Assembly: GCF_030813235.1 (NCBI RefSeq)
Contig: NZ_JAUSUB010000009.1
Location: 1-64,000 of the forward strand
DNA: 64,000 bases
Direction of reading: 5' to 3'
DNA from: Cytobacillus purgationiresistens
GTDB taxonomy: Bacteria > Bacillota > Bacilli > Bacillales > Cytobacillaceae
Positions 36,397-44,367 of this stretch are shown here, piece after piece. The notes below the pieces were generated by a model, which ran no database searches, was not told where the DNA came from, and saw nothing but the letters and a program-made list of their open reading frames with translations. The position numbers and the translations under genes were made by a program. Numbering within the stretch: the first letter of the stretch is position 1; the number at the start of each line of letters is the position of its first letter.

Positions 36397-37206
36397 ATGT
36401 ACAATGACACCTTGAAAACATTGAACAAACAGGCAAAGAATAAGTACGGGTTATTACAAGCATCCAAGCTCAGTTATTTCTTAGGCGCCATACTTGCCGG
36501 TGCCTACGTCGGCATTGGATCTGTGGTGTTGTTTTCTGTTGGAGACCCTTTGTATGAAGCTGGGTCTCCATTTCTCTCCGTAGTTACAGGCGCTACTTTC
36601 GGAATTGCTCTCGCCCTTGTTTTATGGGCTGGGTCGGAATTATTCACTGGAAATAATCTTATATTTACCGCAAGCTCACTCTCCAAAACTACCTCTTGGA
36701 AAGAAACCTTTCTTATTTGGGGATGGAGCTATGCAGGAAATCTTGTCGGTGCGCTATTGCTCTCCCTGCTCGTCTTATTATCGGGCATCTTCGGCGAAGT
36801 AGGCGCAAATCATTATATGATGGTTACAGCTGAAAATAAAATGAATGCAAGCCTGTCAGAGTTGTTTTTTCGGGGTATATTATGCAATTGGATTGTTTGC
36901 CTCGCAATATGGACATCACTCCGCGCAAAAGGGGATATCGCCAAATTATTCCTTATATTCTTCTTGATTTTCGCCTTTATTACAGCAAGCTTTGAACATA
37001 GCGTAGCAAATATGTCGATCCTTGGGATGGCAGTCATGCATGGTGGATCTGAATCCGTTACCTTAGCTGGTTTCTTTTATAACCTCATCCCCGTCACACT
37101 AGGAAACATCATCGGCGGAGCTGTGTTTGTCGCTGGCGCCTATTTTACAATCAGCTATACAAAAAACGAAAAATCGGAAGAGGATGAAGTGAAACATGGA
37201 GAATAA
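36397..37206 (+). CDS. Formate/nitrite transporter (FNT family)
   Basis: 269 residues with six membrane helices. FNT signatures: L-S-Y-F-L-G-A-I-L-A-G-A-Y-V-G-I-G, G-S-E-L-F-T-G-N-N, G-N-L-V-G-A, and F-E-H-S-V-A-N-M near residue 200. Adjacency to formate dehydrogenase points to formate as substrate. ATG 36397 lies 7 nt after AGGAGG; an ATG at 36391 is only 1 nt from it. A GC-rich hairpin and then tandem array B follow. Confidence 0.9.
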   Translation: MYNDTLKTLNKQAKNKYGLLQASKLSYFLGAILAGAYVGIGSVVLFSVGDPLYEAGSPFLSVVTGATFGIALALVLWAGSELFTGNNLIFTASSLSKTTSWKETFLIWGWSYAGNLVGALLLSLLVLLSGIFGEVGANHYMMVTAENKMNASLSELFFRGILCNWIVCLAIWTSLRAKGDIAKLFLIFFLIFAFITASFEHSVANMSILGMAVMHGGSESVTLAGFFYNLIPVTLGNIIGGAVFVAGAYFTISYTKNEKSEEDEVKHGE

Positions 37207-37234
37207 AACCATTATTCATGATTAAGTCGGTCAT

Positions 37235-37268
37235 ATGAAAAACCGGGCAAAAGATGTCCGGTTTTCAT
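37235..37268 (+). terminator. Terminator after FNT gene
   Basis: ATGAAAA-aCCGG pairs with CCGGTTTTCAT around a 9-10 nt loop, ahead of the repeat array. Confidence 0.7.
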
Positions 37269-37271
37269 ATT

Positions 37272-37880
37272 TGGCCTTCCGTTCGGGCACTAGTTGCTCA
37301 ATCTAGTTAACCCTTTTTCGATTTTGACTTCCGTTCGGGCACTAGTTGCTCGATCTAGTTAACCCTTTTTCGATTTTGACTTCCGTTCGGGCACTAGTTG
37401 CTCGATCTAGTTAACCCTTTTTCGATTTTGACTTCCGTTTGGGCACTAGTTGCTCAATCTAGTTAACCCTTTTTCGATTTTGACTTCCGTTTGGGCACTA
37501 GTTGCTCGATCTAGTTAACCCTTTTTGGATTTTGACTTCCGTTTGGGCACTAGTTGCTCAATCTAGTTAACCCTTTTCCGATTTTGTCTTCCGTTCGGGC
37601 ACTAGTTGCTCGATCTAGTTAACCCTTTTCCGATTTTGTCTTCCGTTCGGGCACTAGTTGCTCGATCTAGTTAACCCTTTTCCGATTTTGTCTTCCGTTT
37701 GGGCACTAGTTGCTCGATCTAGTTAACCCTTTTCCGATTTAGTCTTCCGTTTGGGCACTAGTTGCTCGATCTAGTAACCCTTTTTCGATTTTGACTTCCG
37801 TTTGGGCACTAGTTGCTCAATCTAGTTAACCCTTTTTCGATTTTGACTTCCGTTTGGGCACTAGTTGCTCAATCTAGTTA
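37272..37880. repeat. Tandem array B, 52-bp unit, 12 copies
   Basis: The CGGG or TGGG of successive units starts at 37284, 37336, 37388, 37440, 37492, 37544, 37596, 37648, 37700, 37752, 37803 and 37855: a period of 52 bp except one of 51. Core CGGGCACTAGTTGCTC + (G/A)ATCTAGTTAACCC is nearly identical to array A, but the linker (TTTTTCGATTTTGACTTCCGTT) differs. GGG-c-ACTAG can pair with CTAGT-taa-CCC, followed by T4-5 on the plus strand. Linker variants (gactt versus gtctt) occur in blocks, as slippage expansion would give. The last partial copy supplies the stop codon of the truncated StyA-like gene. Confidence 0.97.
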
Positions 37881-38663
37881 AACTGTTTGCAGAAAGCCCT
37901 TTTCATCACATAATTCAAAGCTATGCTCTTCGACTCTGCTATGAATATCCGGGAAAAACTGTTGAACAGTATTTCTCATGGTCTGACTGAAGGAAACAGC
38001 ATCTTTCACTCCTTTAAATACATCCAAGTCACCATTTGGTATGGCCATAATAAACAAAATGGTTACAGGACCAAGTTCAGTTAAGGCGGGTATCTCGAAC
38101 ATTTCACCTTCTTCAGGAAGAATCGCCACACTTACACCAAGCGGGAGATTCGATTTTATTCCTTTGAAATATCCGACAATACATTTCCGCTGAGGGGCCT
38201 CTAATGGAGACAAGGCTTCTTCAATTGGAAATGGAAAAAGAGGTCCATTCTTCCCTGTACAATCCACTACTAAATCAAACCCATCTACTAGCCTCTCAGC
38301 ACTTTCCTTATCCACCTTATCATCCACGCCCTTATCTATCAGATCATTCACAGAATGATAGTAATATAGACGTTGATCAATAGATAATGCCGGTTCTTGT
38401 AAATTACATACAAATAACTTTTTATCTCCAAGTGTAATATGAATACTTTCGATCAGAGGCTGTTCGCCCCATTTCGGTACATGAAAGCGTTCTTCACGTG
38501 CCCTTGTCGGTCCAAAATGCACTTGGGTTGACATGATCCTTCCATCTCTCATCTTTTCAGATGCTTGCCTTTCAATGACGGTAATATCAAATTCATCTTT
38601 CAAAGCATAAGCAAGATGCAGACCTGAAACACCACTGCCAATCAGACCAAGTCTCTTTTTCAA
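37878..38663 (-). pseudogene. Truncated StyA-like (styrene/indole) monooxygenase
   Basis: 261 residues. N-terminal FAD motif G-S-G-V-S-G (residues 8-13), then R-I-M-S-T-Q-V-H-F-G-P-T, D-Q-R-L-Y-Y, V-V-D-C-T-G-K and G-Y-F-K-G-I-K, which follow the StyA epoxidase family. StyA proteins are about 415 residues; this one stops after F-L-Q-T-V, roughly where the family reads L-Q-G-G and before the C-terminal FAD-binding part with its G-D motif. The stop codon lies in the last unit of array B. Probably non-functional. TTG 38663 is preferred over GTG 38672. Confidence 0.8.
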
Positions 38664-38952
38664 AAACCTCACTCCCTCATCATTAGAATTTCTTCATCCT
38701 TTTAGAGAAAAGCCCAGGTTGTCCATATCTACTTACAGTATTTTCCGTTTTTCTACTGCTATTATTTATTTTATTTGAGCCTTATTTCCATGTAAATGGT
38801 ACTTTGGTGACGGGTAAATGTCCTTCGATTCCGTTTTTAATCATTTAGAAAACGCTCATTATCCAAATATCATCGAAAAACATAAATAAAAATCCTAAAT
38901 TGGTAAAAATTAATATTAGCCGTATGAATAAGTACTTGAGGGGGTTGGTTGG

Positions 38953-39045
38953 TTGTATAAGAAGCAGGAACAGAAGCTTATTTGGCTCGCCTTTACTGTA
39001 GCTTTTATTCTGGGGCTATCACTTATTGGGCGGATTTTTTCATAA
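38953..39045 (+). CDS. 30-residue membrane protein upstream of cydA
   Basis: TTG 38953 opens a 30-codon frame with a GAGGGGG ribosome site 8 nt upstream, ending TAA at 39043-39045, 32 bp before cydA. The product has a basic/polar N-terminus (Y-K-K-Q-E-Q-K) and one hydrophobic helix (L-I-W-L-A-F-T-V-A-F-I-L-G-L, then S-L-I-G-R-I-F-S). Size, single helix and position suggest a small accessory subunit or a coupling leader of the bd oxidase. I do not recognise a named family. Confidence 0.6.
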   Translation: MYKKQEQKLIWLAFTVAFILGLSLIGRIFS

Positions 39046-39077
39046 ATAGGACTACCCCAAAGAAAAGAGGTTTTAAA

Positions 39078-40430
39078 ATGGGGAATGAGGAAGCAGTATT
39101 TTTCAGCAGAGTATTAACTGAGTTAACCTTATCGTTTCATATTATTTACGCCACAATCGGTGTCGGTATCCCGTTAATGATTATGATTGCTCAATGGGTC
39201 GGCATTAAGAAAAATGATGAACATTACATATTATTAGCAAGAAGGTGGGCTCGCGGTTTCGTCATTACAGTTGCTGTTGGGGTGGTGACTGGCACCGCTA
39301 TCGGTCTGCAGCTTTCATTGCTTTGGCCTAATTTTATGGAATTGGTCGGTCATATAATTGCGTTGCCCCTTTTTATGGAGGTTTTTGCTTTCTTCTTTGA
39401 GGCGATTTTTTTGGGGATTTATTTGTATACCTGGGATAGATTTGAAGACCAGAGAAAGCATTTGCTTCTGCTCATTCCAGTTGCACTTGGGGCTTCTTTT
39501 TCCGCCGTATTTATTACCATTGTCAATTCATTTATGAACACGCCTCAAGGGTTTGATATTGTGGATGGGCAAATCGTGAATATATCTCCGGTTCTTGCCA
39601 TGTTTAATCCAGCAATGCCGACAAAAGTGGCACATGTACTTGTCACTGCTTATATGGCTTCTGCCTTTGTTCTGGCTGCTATCGGAGCTTTTAGATTATT
39701 AAAAGGCTCCAATCATATATATCATAAAAAAGCTGTATTTTTAACGATGAAGCTAGGGTTAATTTTTGCCATCTCAACTGCTCTGATTGGTGATTTTGCA
39801 GGGAAGTTTCTGGCAGAATATCAGCCTGAAAAGCTGGCTGCTGCTGAATGGCATTTTGAAACAGAAGAAGGCGCACCATTGGTTTTATACGGAGTACTTG
39901 ATGAAGAAGAAGTCAAACATGCGATTCGCATCCCTTATGCGCTTAGTATTCTAGCCTACAGCAACCCTTTTGCTGAGGTAACAGGGCTTGATCAATTTGC
40001 AGACGAGGATATTCCCCCGTTATATATCCATTATCTTTTTGATGCTATGGTTACAATCGGAATGGCGATGATTGGCTTATCCTTTATTTATCTCATTGGC
40101 ATATGGAGAAAATGGACATTTATCGAAACAAACTGGTTTAGGTGGCTCATTGTCTTGGGCGGACCGATTTCACTCATTGGTATTGAAGTAGGCTGGTGGT
40201 TTACTGAAGTCGGAAGACAGCCGTGGATCTTGCGAGGCATTATGCGCACACATGATGCGGCAACAACAAGTGGACAGGTAGACAAGATGCTCATCTTATT
40301 TGCCTGTTTATACCTAGTTTTAGGTGTGGGAAGTGCGGTTGTGCTGAGCCGCATGTTTAAGAAAAATACTGTAGAACAAGAATTGGCTGACCGAAAGATT
40401 GAGAAAGCAGGTGATTCATTTGACACTTGA
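39078..40430 (+). CDS. ythA: Cytochrome bd-type quinol oxidase subunit I (YthA/CydA)
   Basis: 450 residues. N-terminal F-S-R-V-L-T-E-L-T-L-S-F-H-I with the heme-ligand His, conserved G-x-x-x-G-T (V-V-T-G-T-A-I-G-L-Q-L) and E-x-x-x-F-F-F-E, K-x-A; C-terminal W-W-x-x-E-V-G-R-Q-P-W. The short quinol loop fits the cyanide-insensitive/YthA branch. It oxidises quinol and reduces O2 in the cytoplasmic membrane. ATG 39078 has AGAGG at 8 nt; an upstream in-frame start is possible but overlaps the small ORF. Confidence 0.9.
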   Translation: MGNEEAVFFSRVLTELTLSFHIIYATIGVGIPLMIMIAQWVGIKKNDEHYILLARRWARGFVITVAVGVVTGTAIGLQLSLLWPNFMELVGHIIALPLFMEVFAFFFEAIFLGIYLYTWDRFEDQRKHLLLLIPVALGASFSAVFITIVNSFMNTPQGFDIVDGQIVNISPVLAMFNPAMPTKVAHVLVTAYMASAFVLAAIGAFRLLKGSNHIYHKKAVFLTMKLGLIFAISTALIGDFAGKFLAEYQPEKLAAAEWHFETEEGAPLVLYGVLDEEEVKHAIRIPYALSILAYSNPFAEVTGLDQFADEDIPPLYIHYLFDAMVTIGMAMIGLSFIYLIGIWRKWTFIETNWFRWLIVLGGPISLIGIEVGWWFTEVGRQPWILRGIMRTHDAATTSGQVDKMLILFACLYLVLGVGSAVVLSRMFKKNTVEQELADRKIEKAGDSFDT

Positions 40431-41445
40431 GATCGTCGGAATCTTTGTATTATGGCTGTTCTTATTCGGATATGTCATTGTTGCTTCGATTGATTTTGGG
40501 GCTGGTTTTTTCAATGCTTTCAGTTTATTCAGAGGCAAACAGCATATTTTAAATAGTGTCATTCAAAGGTATTTATCACCTGTATGGGAAGTTACCAATG
40601 TTTTTTTAGTCTTTTTCTTTGTAGGGATTGTTGGCTTCTTTCCAAAATCAGCTTATTACTATGGAACGACACTGCTCGTACCTGTGAGCATCGCAATCGT
40701 CCTGTTAGCGATTCGCGGTTCTTATTACGCTTTTACAACGTACGGGGGATTGAAGGATAAGAGATATACGTATTTATACGGTTTAACTGGTTTGTTTATC
40801 CCTGCCTCCTTATCGATTATTTTGACGATTTCAGAAGGCGGATTTGTTTCAATGAATGACAAAGGGCCTGTCCTTGATTATTGGGCATTGTTTACAAGCC
40901 CGCTTACTTGGAGCATTGTTGTTTTAAGTCTAACGGCAGTACTCTACATCTCTGCTGTTTTTTTAACCTGGTATGCCAACTATGCTAAGGACGAGGCAGC
41001 AACCAATTTACTGCGTAAATATGCCTTAATATGGTCCGTTCCATCCATTATCACAGCAACAGGGATTATCGTCGAGCTGCGCTTTCATAATCTTGAACAT
41101 TTTACACGGATAATGGATCTTTGGTGGATGTTTGCGCTTTCTGTTCTTTTCTTTGCAGGGACTGTCTTTCTCCTTTGGAAGCGACGAGCTTACGGCTTTG
41201 CCTTTTTACTTGTATGCGGGCAATACTATCTCGCTTTCTTTGCATACGGAATTTCCCATTATCCATATCTGCTGTATCCGTATTTAACAATTTACGACAG
41301 CTTTACAAACGAAGCAATGGCTCTTTCCTTAATTATTGTGTTTATTGCTGGGCTTGGTCTGTTGCTACCGTCACTCTACTTGTTATTAAGGCTGTTCTTA
41401 TTTAATAAGGACTATGTACAAGGTAAAAGAGACAATCATGCATAA
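40420..41445 (+). CDS. ythB: Cytochrome bd-type quinol oxidase subunit II (YthB/CydB)
   Basis: 341 residues with about eight hydrophobic helices. The CydB N-terminal pattern is V-L-W-L-F-L-F-G-Y-V-I-V-A-S-I-D-F-G-A-G, followed by S-P-V-W-E-V-T-N-V-F-L-V-F-F. TTG 40420 has AGGTGA about 5 nt upstream and overlaps the cydA stop by 11 bp, so translation is coupled. Confidence 0.9.
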   Translation: MTLEIVGIFVLWLFLFGYVIVASIDFGAGFFNAFSLFRGKQHILNSVIQRYLSPVWEVTNVFLVFFFVGIVGFFPKSAYYYGTTLLVPVSIAIVLLAIRGSYYAFTTYGGLKDKRYTYLYGLTGLFIPASLSIILTISEGGFVSMNDKGPVLDYWALFTSPLTWSIVVLSLTAVLYISAVFLTWYANYAKDEAATNLLRKYALIWSVPSIITATGIIVELRFHNLEHFTRIMDLWWMFALSVLFFAGTVFLLWKRRAYGFAFLLVCGQYYLAFFAYGISHYPYLLYPYLTIYDSFTNEAMALSLIIVFIAGLGLLLPSLYLLLRLFLFNKDYVQGKRDNHA

Positions 41446-41457
41446 GGAGCGAAAGAA

Positions 41458-41553
41458 ATGAATCAGTTCATTATTTTATATGCACCTTTTATCATTGTCT
41501 TCCTTTCGATTGCTGTAGGGTTTTGGGCTGCATTGAAAGACGACCTCATTTAA
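41458..41553 (+). CDS. cydS: CydS/YthC-like third subunit of cytochrome bd
   Basis: 31 residues with one hydrophobic helix: F-I-I-L-Y-A-P-F-I-I-V, then F-W-A-A-L-K-D. The pattern Y-A-P-x-x-x-V...F-W-x-x-L-K-D matches the CydS subunit seen in the Geobacillus cytochrome bd structure. ATG 41458 has AAGGAG 8 nt upstream and lies 12 bp after cydB. A terminator follows 12 bp later. Confidence 0.85.
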   Translation: MNQFIILYAPFIIVFLSIAVGFWAALKDDLI

Positions 41554-41564
41554 TAAATATTGCA

Positions 41565-41595
41565 GGCCAGAGTGAGTGCACTCTGGCCTTTTTTC
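41565..41595 (+). terminator. Terminator of the cyd operon
   Basis: GGCCAGAGTG (41565-41574) pairs perfectly with CACTCTGGCC (41579-41588), followed by T6. Confidence 0.93.
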
Positions 41596-41631
41596 AAAGA
41601 TAAGAAAGATAAATTTTTCAATTTGAATAAT

Positions 41632-41720
41632 GTCTAGCGCAAGCGTCCTATTGCCTATCAAACTTCAGGTCTTCTCACCAAGATAAGTCAACGGCGATAA
41701 GCAAGGCGCTTGCGCTTTTC
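41632..41720. repeat. Dispersed intergenic repeat-like element
   Basis: An 89-bp stretch bounded by inverted arms AGCGCAAGCG (41636-41645) and CGCTTGCGCT (41707-41716), with GTCTAG at the left end and CTTTTC at the right. The ends GTCTAGC and GGCGCTTGCGCTTTTC are ones I recall as common to dispersed intergenic repeats of many Bacillus genomes. Only one copy is in this window. It may fold into a long hairpin. Confidence 0.6.
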
Positions 41721-41724
41721 TTAA

Positions 41725-42039
41725 TTAAGAAAGTGCTTTTAGCCCAGTTACTCCAACAATGATCAGAATAACACTCACAATACGTGAACGGCTTTTCGAT
41801 TCTCCAAAGAAAAACATACTCAAAAGAACAGCTCCTGCAGTGCCTATCCCAATCCAAACCGCATAGGCGACACTTACTTGCAGATACTGAAAAGAAGCAT
41901 AAAGGAAGGCAAAAGAAGCACCGAACCCGCCCATGTATAACAGTCCATTCCGTAAGCCTTTGTGCTGGCTATACAGCTTTAAGCCCACCACACCAAAGAT
42001 TTCACTAATTGCAGCTAATATGACAAATAACCAACCCAT
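41725..42039 (-). CDS. yvdR: SMR-family efflux subunit (YvdR-like)
   Basis: 104 residues with four helices. The essential membrane Glu is E13 (A-A-I-S-E-I-F-G), and V-A-Y-A-V-W-I-G-I-G-T-A-G-A is the second SMR signature. Small multidrug resistance proteins exchange cations or guanidinium-type compounds for protons as dimers. Starts 1 bp after the partner gene's stop; the pair probably forms a heterodimer. Confidence 0.85.
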   Translation of the reverse strand: MGWLFVILAAISEIFGVVGLKLYSQHKGLRNGLLYMGGFGASFAFLYASFQYLQVSVAYAVWIGIGTAGAVLLSMFFFGESKSRSRIVSVILIIVGVTGLKALS

Positions 42040-42040
42040 C

Positions 42041-42391
42041 TTAAGCAGCTCCCTTCATTACCTTTTTATTCTCATCCTTGTTGTCAGCTAACTTTAAGCC
42101 AATGACACCCAGCACAATGAGCGAGATAAAGATTATTTTCCCTAAATTAATACTGCCACCGAATAAATAGACATCCATAACAGATGTACCCACCGTTCCA
42201 ACTCCGGCAAAAATCGCATAGACCGTTCCTGTAGGCAAGTTTTCACATGCTTTTGACAGAAAATAAAAGTCTATTAAAATTACACCAACGACCAATACCC
42301 AATGCCACCAAACTATAGCAGTATTAAACCCATACACCCATACCAATTCAGCAAGACAGGTTAATATGACAAAAATCCATGATTTATTCAT
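42041..42391 (-). CDS. yvdS: SMR-family efflux subunit (YvdS-like)
   Basis: 116 residues, four helices with E15 (C-L-A-E-L-V-W-V) and G-T-V-Y-A-I-F-A-G-V-G-T-V-G. The C-terminal polar tail is longer than in YvdR-like proteins. Order TetR gene, then two SMR genes, matches B. subtilis yvdTSR. ATG 42391 follows AAGAGGAGGAT. A TetR operator lies just upstream. No guanidine riboswitch is seen in the leader. Confidence 0.85.
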   Translation of the reverse strand: MNKSWIFVILTCLAELVWVYGFNTAIVWWHWVLVVGVILIDFYFLSKACENLPTGTVYAIFAGVGTVGTSVMDVYLFGGSINLGKIIFISLIVLGVIGLKLADNKDENKKVMKGAA

Positions 42392-42408
42392 GATGTATCC
42401 TCCTCTTT

Positions 42409-42427
42409 ATGACTGACTTTCAGTCAT
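42409..42427. promoter_or_regulatory. TetR operator before the SMR pair
   Basis: Perfect palindrome ATGACTGA-ctt-TCAGTCAT, 18 bp upstream of the first SMR gene. A close relative lies before the TetR gene. Confidence 0.7.
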
Positions 42428-42485
42428 TTTTTTCATAAAGAAAACTCGCCGATTGGCAAGTCAAATTTACGCTTCCATCTTTTTT

Positions 42486-43061
42486 TCACTTTTGCAGACC
42501 AAGTGCATGATAAAGAAAATCTAATACCTCAGCCTTTTGCATTTTCGCATCTTCTTCATTCGTATGATCATAAAGATAAACTTGCTCTGCTGCCGATTCT
42601 ACAAGCCCGATAAATAGCTTCGATGATCGCTCTACATTCAATGATGATCGAATCATAGTTGCTTCCTTTGCTTCCTGTAAAAAATCACTAATCCACGAAT
42701 AAAATGGCTCATATACGGATTCCCATTGACGAATATGATCACTCGAGGCCAGCCCTGCATAGATCAGTGCCAAAACTTCACGATATTCATTCGTATAGGC
42801 AAAAATCGCATCAACTACCTGTGTTAGCTTCGTCTTGAATGATGCAGCATCATCTACTTCTTCCTGCACAAAAGTAATCATCTTTTCTACCATCACTTCA
42901 GCTATTGCGGGCATCACAGACAATTTAGATGGAAAATATAAATAAAAAGTACCTTGTGCGATTCCTGCAAGTTTCACAATATCCGATATTTTTGTTTTCT
43001 CGATGCCTTTTTCCCGAAACACTTCAATGGATGCATGCACAATTTTCTCTTTTTTATCCAT
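42486..43061 (-). CDS. yvdT: TetR-family repressor of the SMR pair
   Basis: 191 residues. N-terminal TetR helix-turn-helix with G-I-E-K-T-K-I-S-D-I-V-K-L-A-G-I-A-Q-G-T-F-Y-L-Y-F-P-S-K (about residues 19-46) and an unrelated ligand-binding C-terminal domain. It probably represses itself and the SMR genes through two related palindromes. ATG 43061; the ribosome site GGAGATG is adjacent to the operator. Confidence 0.85.
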   Translation of the reverse strand: MDKKEKIVHASIEVFREKGIEKTKISDIVKLAGIAQGTFYLYFPSKLSVMPAIAEVMVEKMITFVQEEVDDAASFKTKLTQVVDAIFAYTNEYREVLALIYAGLASSDHIRQWESVYEPFYSWISDFLQEAKEATMIRSSLNVERSSKLFIGLVESAAEQVYLYDHTNEEDAKMQKAEVLDFLYHALGLQK

Positions 43062-43079
43062 TATCCATCTCCTTTACTA

Positions 43080-43098
43080 ATGACTGAATATCATTCAT
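43080..43098. promoter_or_regulatory. TetR operator before the TetR gene
   Basis: ATGACTGA-ata-TCATTCAT: same layout as the site at 42409-42427, with one asymmetric position in the right arm. It lies 19 bp upstream of the TetR start and suggests autoregulation. Confidence 0.6.
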
Positions 43099-43131
43099 TT
43101 TAACTAACTGCAAAATGTTTGTCAAACCTTA

Positions 43132-43159
43132 TTGACCTCTTATGAGAAATGCCTATAAT
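43132..43159 (+). promoter_or_regulatory. Promoter of the broken EamA gene
   Basis: -35 TTGACC (43132-43137) and -10 TATAAT (43154-43159), spacer 16 bp, about 34 bp before the ATG at 43193. Confidence 0.65.
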
Positions 43160-43192
43160 AGAGTGAATATTCACTGTTTAGAGAGGTTCATC

Positions 43193-44114
43193 ATGAATAT
43201 GAGTTCCGCTTTACCTGAACAAGAAGCAAGGGGATTATTCTTGTCCTTACTGCCGCAACTTTATGGGGAGTTCCGGGACGGTTGCCCAATTTCTCTTCCA
43301 TCAGCAGCATTTTAGTCCAGAATGGCTCGTCGTAATTCGTTTGCTCACAGCAGGACTAATATTACTTAGCATTGCCTTTAAACAAGACAAAAAAAGAGTG
43401 TGGAAGATCTGGGAAAACCGATATGATCACATCAGTATTTTATTATTCGGTATCTTAGGGATGCTTGCCTTGCAGTATACATTCTTTGCCGCCATCCACC
43501 ATGGGAATGCTGCAACCGCCACTGTGCTCCAATACCTTTCTCCAGCCCTCATCACACTTTATCTCGCCATACGTGGAAGAAAACCACCCAATAAAATTGA
43601 GTCCCTTACTGTTTTAATGGCGATAGCTGGCACTTTTCTTCTTGTTACACAAGGTAATATACACAGCCTTTCGATTTCTTGCTGGGCATTCTTTTGGGGA
43701 CTTTCATCTGCCCTTGCGCTAGCCTTTTACACACTTTACCCACAGAAGATCTTAGCAAGATGGGTGTCAGTGCTTACCATCGGCTGGGGAATGATGATTG
43801 GAGGCGTATGCTTTAGTTTCATTCATCCTCCCTGGATTATGTCTGGGGAATGGACAACACAAGCGTTCATGGCTGTTTTATTTATTATCATCAACGGAAC
43901 AGTCATCCCGTTTTATTGCTATTTAGAAAGCTTGCAATACTTAAAAGCCTCTGAAGTCAGTATCATTGGCTGTGCCGAACCATTATCAACAGCCTTCCTG
44001 GCTGACATCTAGCTTCAAGTTACTTTCGGTGCCATGGAGTGGATTGGTACATTCTTGATATTGAGCACGATTGCAATTCTGTCTTTGAGAAGGAAAAAAG
44101 GATCACTGGCTTGA
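43193..44114 (+). pseudogene. Broken EamA/DMT-family transporter gene
   Basis: The expected protein begins M-N-M-S-S-A-L-P-E-Q-E-A, continues G-I-I-L-V-L-T-A-A-T-L-W-G in a second frame, and then S-G-T-V-A-Q-F-L-F in a third. Both shifts fit loss of one base (near 43231 and 43271). The main frame (to 44012) has the EamA helices, then meets TAG in F-L-A-D-I-stop. The same frame continues 33 codons with G-A-M-E-W-I-G-T-F-L-I-L to TGA at 44114, where W is expected at the TAG. A promoter and a perfect terminator are still present, which suggests recent inactivation (or sequence errors). Confidence 0.85.
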
Positions 44115-44131
44115 AGGCAGTGATCCTTTTT
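44099..44131 (+). terminator. Terminator after the broken EamA gene
   Basis: AGGATCACTG (44099-44108) pairs with CAGTGATCCT (44118-44127), then T5. Confidence 0.9.
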
Positions 44132-44146
44132 CTACAGTATTTTAAT

Positions 44147-44314
44147 TCAATTTTTATGATTATTATGTTTTCTTAACTCATCACGAATCTCTTTTAAGAA
44201 TTCATTTCGCTGCTTGGATGTTTTCATGATTGTCACTGCAACATAAATCGCAAAAATAAAAATACCTATATATACAAGAAGATTAAAAAGTCCAAAGAAA
44301 GCAAATGCCTCCAT
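44147..44314 (-). CDS. 55-residue single-helix membrane protein
   Basis: ATG 44314 has GGGGGTGA 7 nt upstream. The product has a hydrophobic N-terminal helix (F-F-G-L-F-N-L-L-V-Y-I-G-I-F-I-F-A, to about residue 29), then a basic, helical tail (K-T-S-K-Q-R-N-E-F-L-K-E-I-R-D-E-L-R-K-H) rich in Asn and His at the end. It lies 53 bp downstream of the GntR/ABC operon on the same strand and is probably its last gene. No named family recognised. Confidence 0.7.
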   Translation of the reverse strand: MEAFAFFGLFNLLVYIGIFIFAIYVAVTIMKTSKQRNEFLKEIRDELRKHNNHKN

Positions 44315-44367
44315 ATAAAAATCACCCCCAGTTAATGCTCGAATAACAACAATCCTTTAGTCGTTTC

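Noticed and set aside
37272-37880. Series of true intrinsic terminators
   Set aside because: Each unit can fold a GGG/CCC hairpin with a T tract, but the stem is short, AT-rich and has an internal loop, so strong termination by each unit is not supported.
38982-39077. N-terminal extension of cydA
   Set aside because: The frame is open but overlaps the 30-codon small gene, lacks a ribosome site and precedes the normal CydA N-terminus.
42392-42485. Guanidine-I (ykkC) riboswitch before the SMR pair
   Set aside because: The space between the TetR gene and the SMR genes is too short and contains only a TetR-type palindrome.
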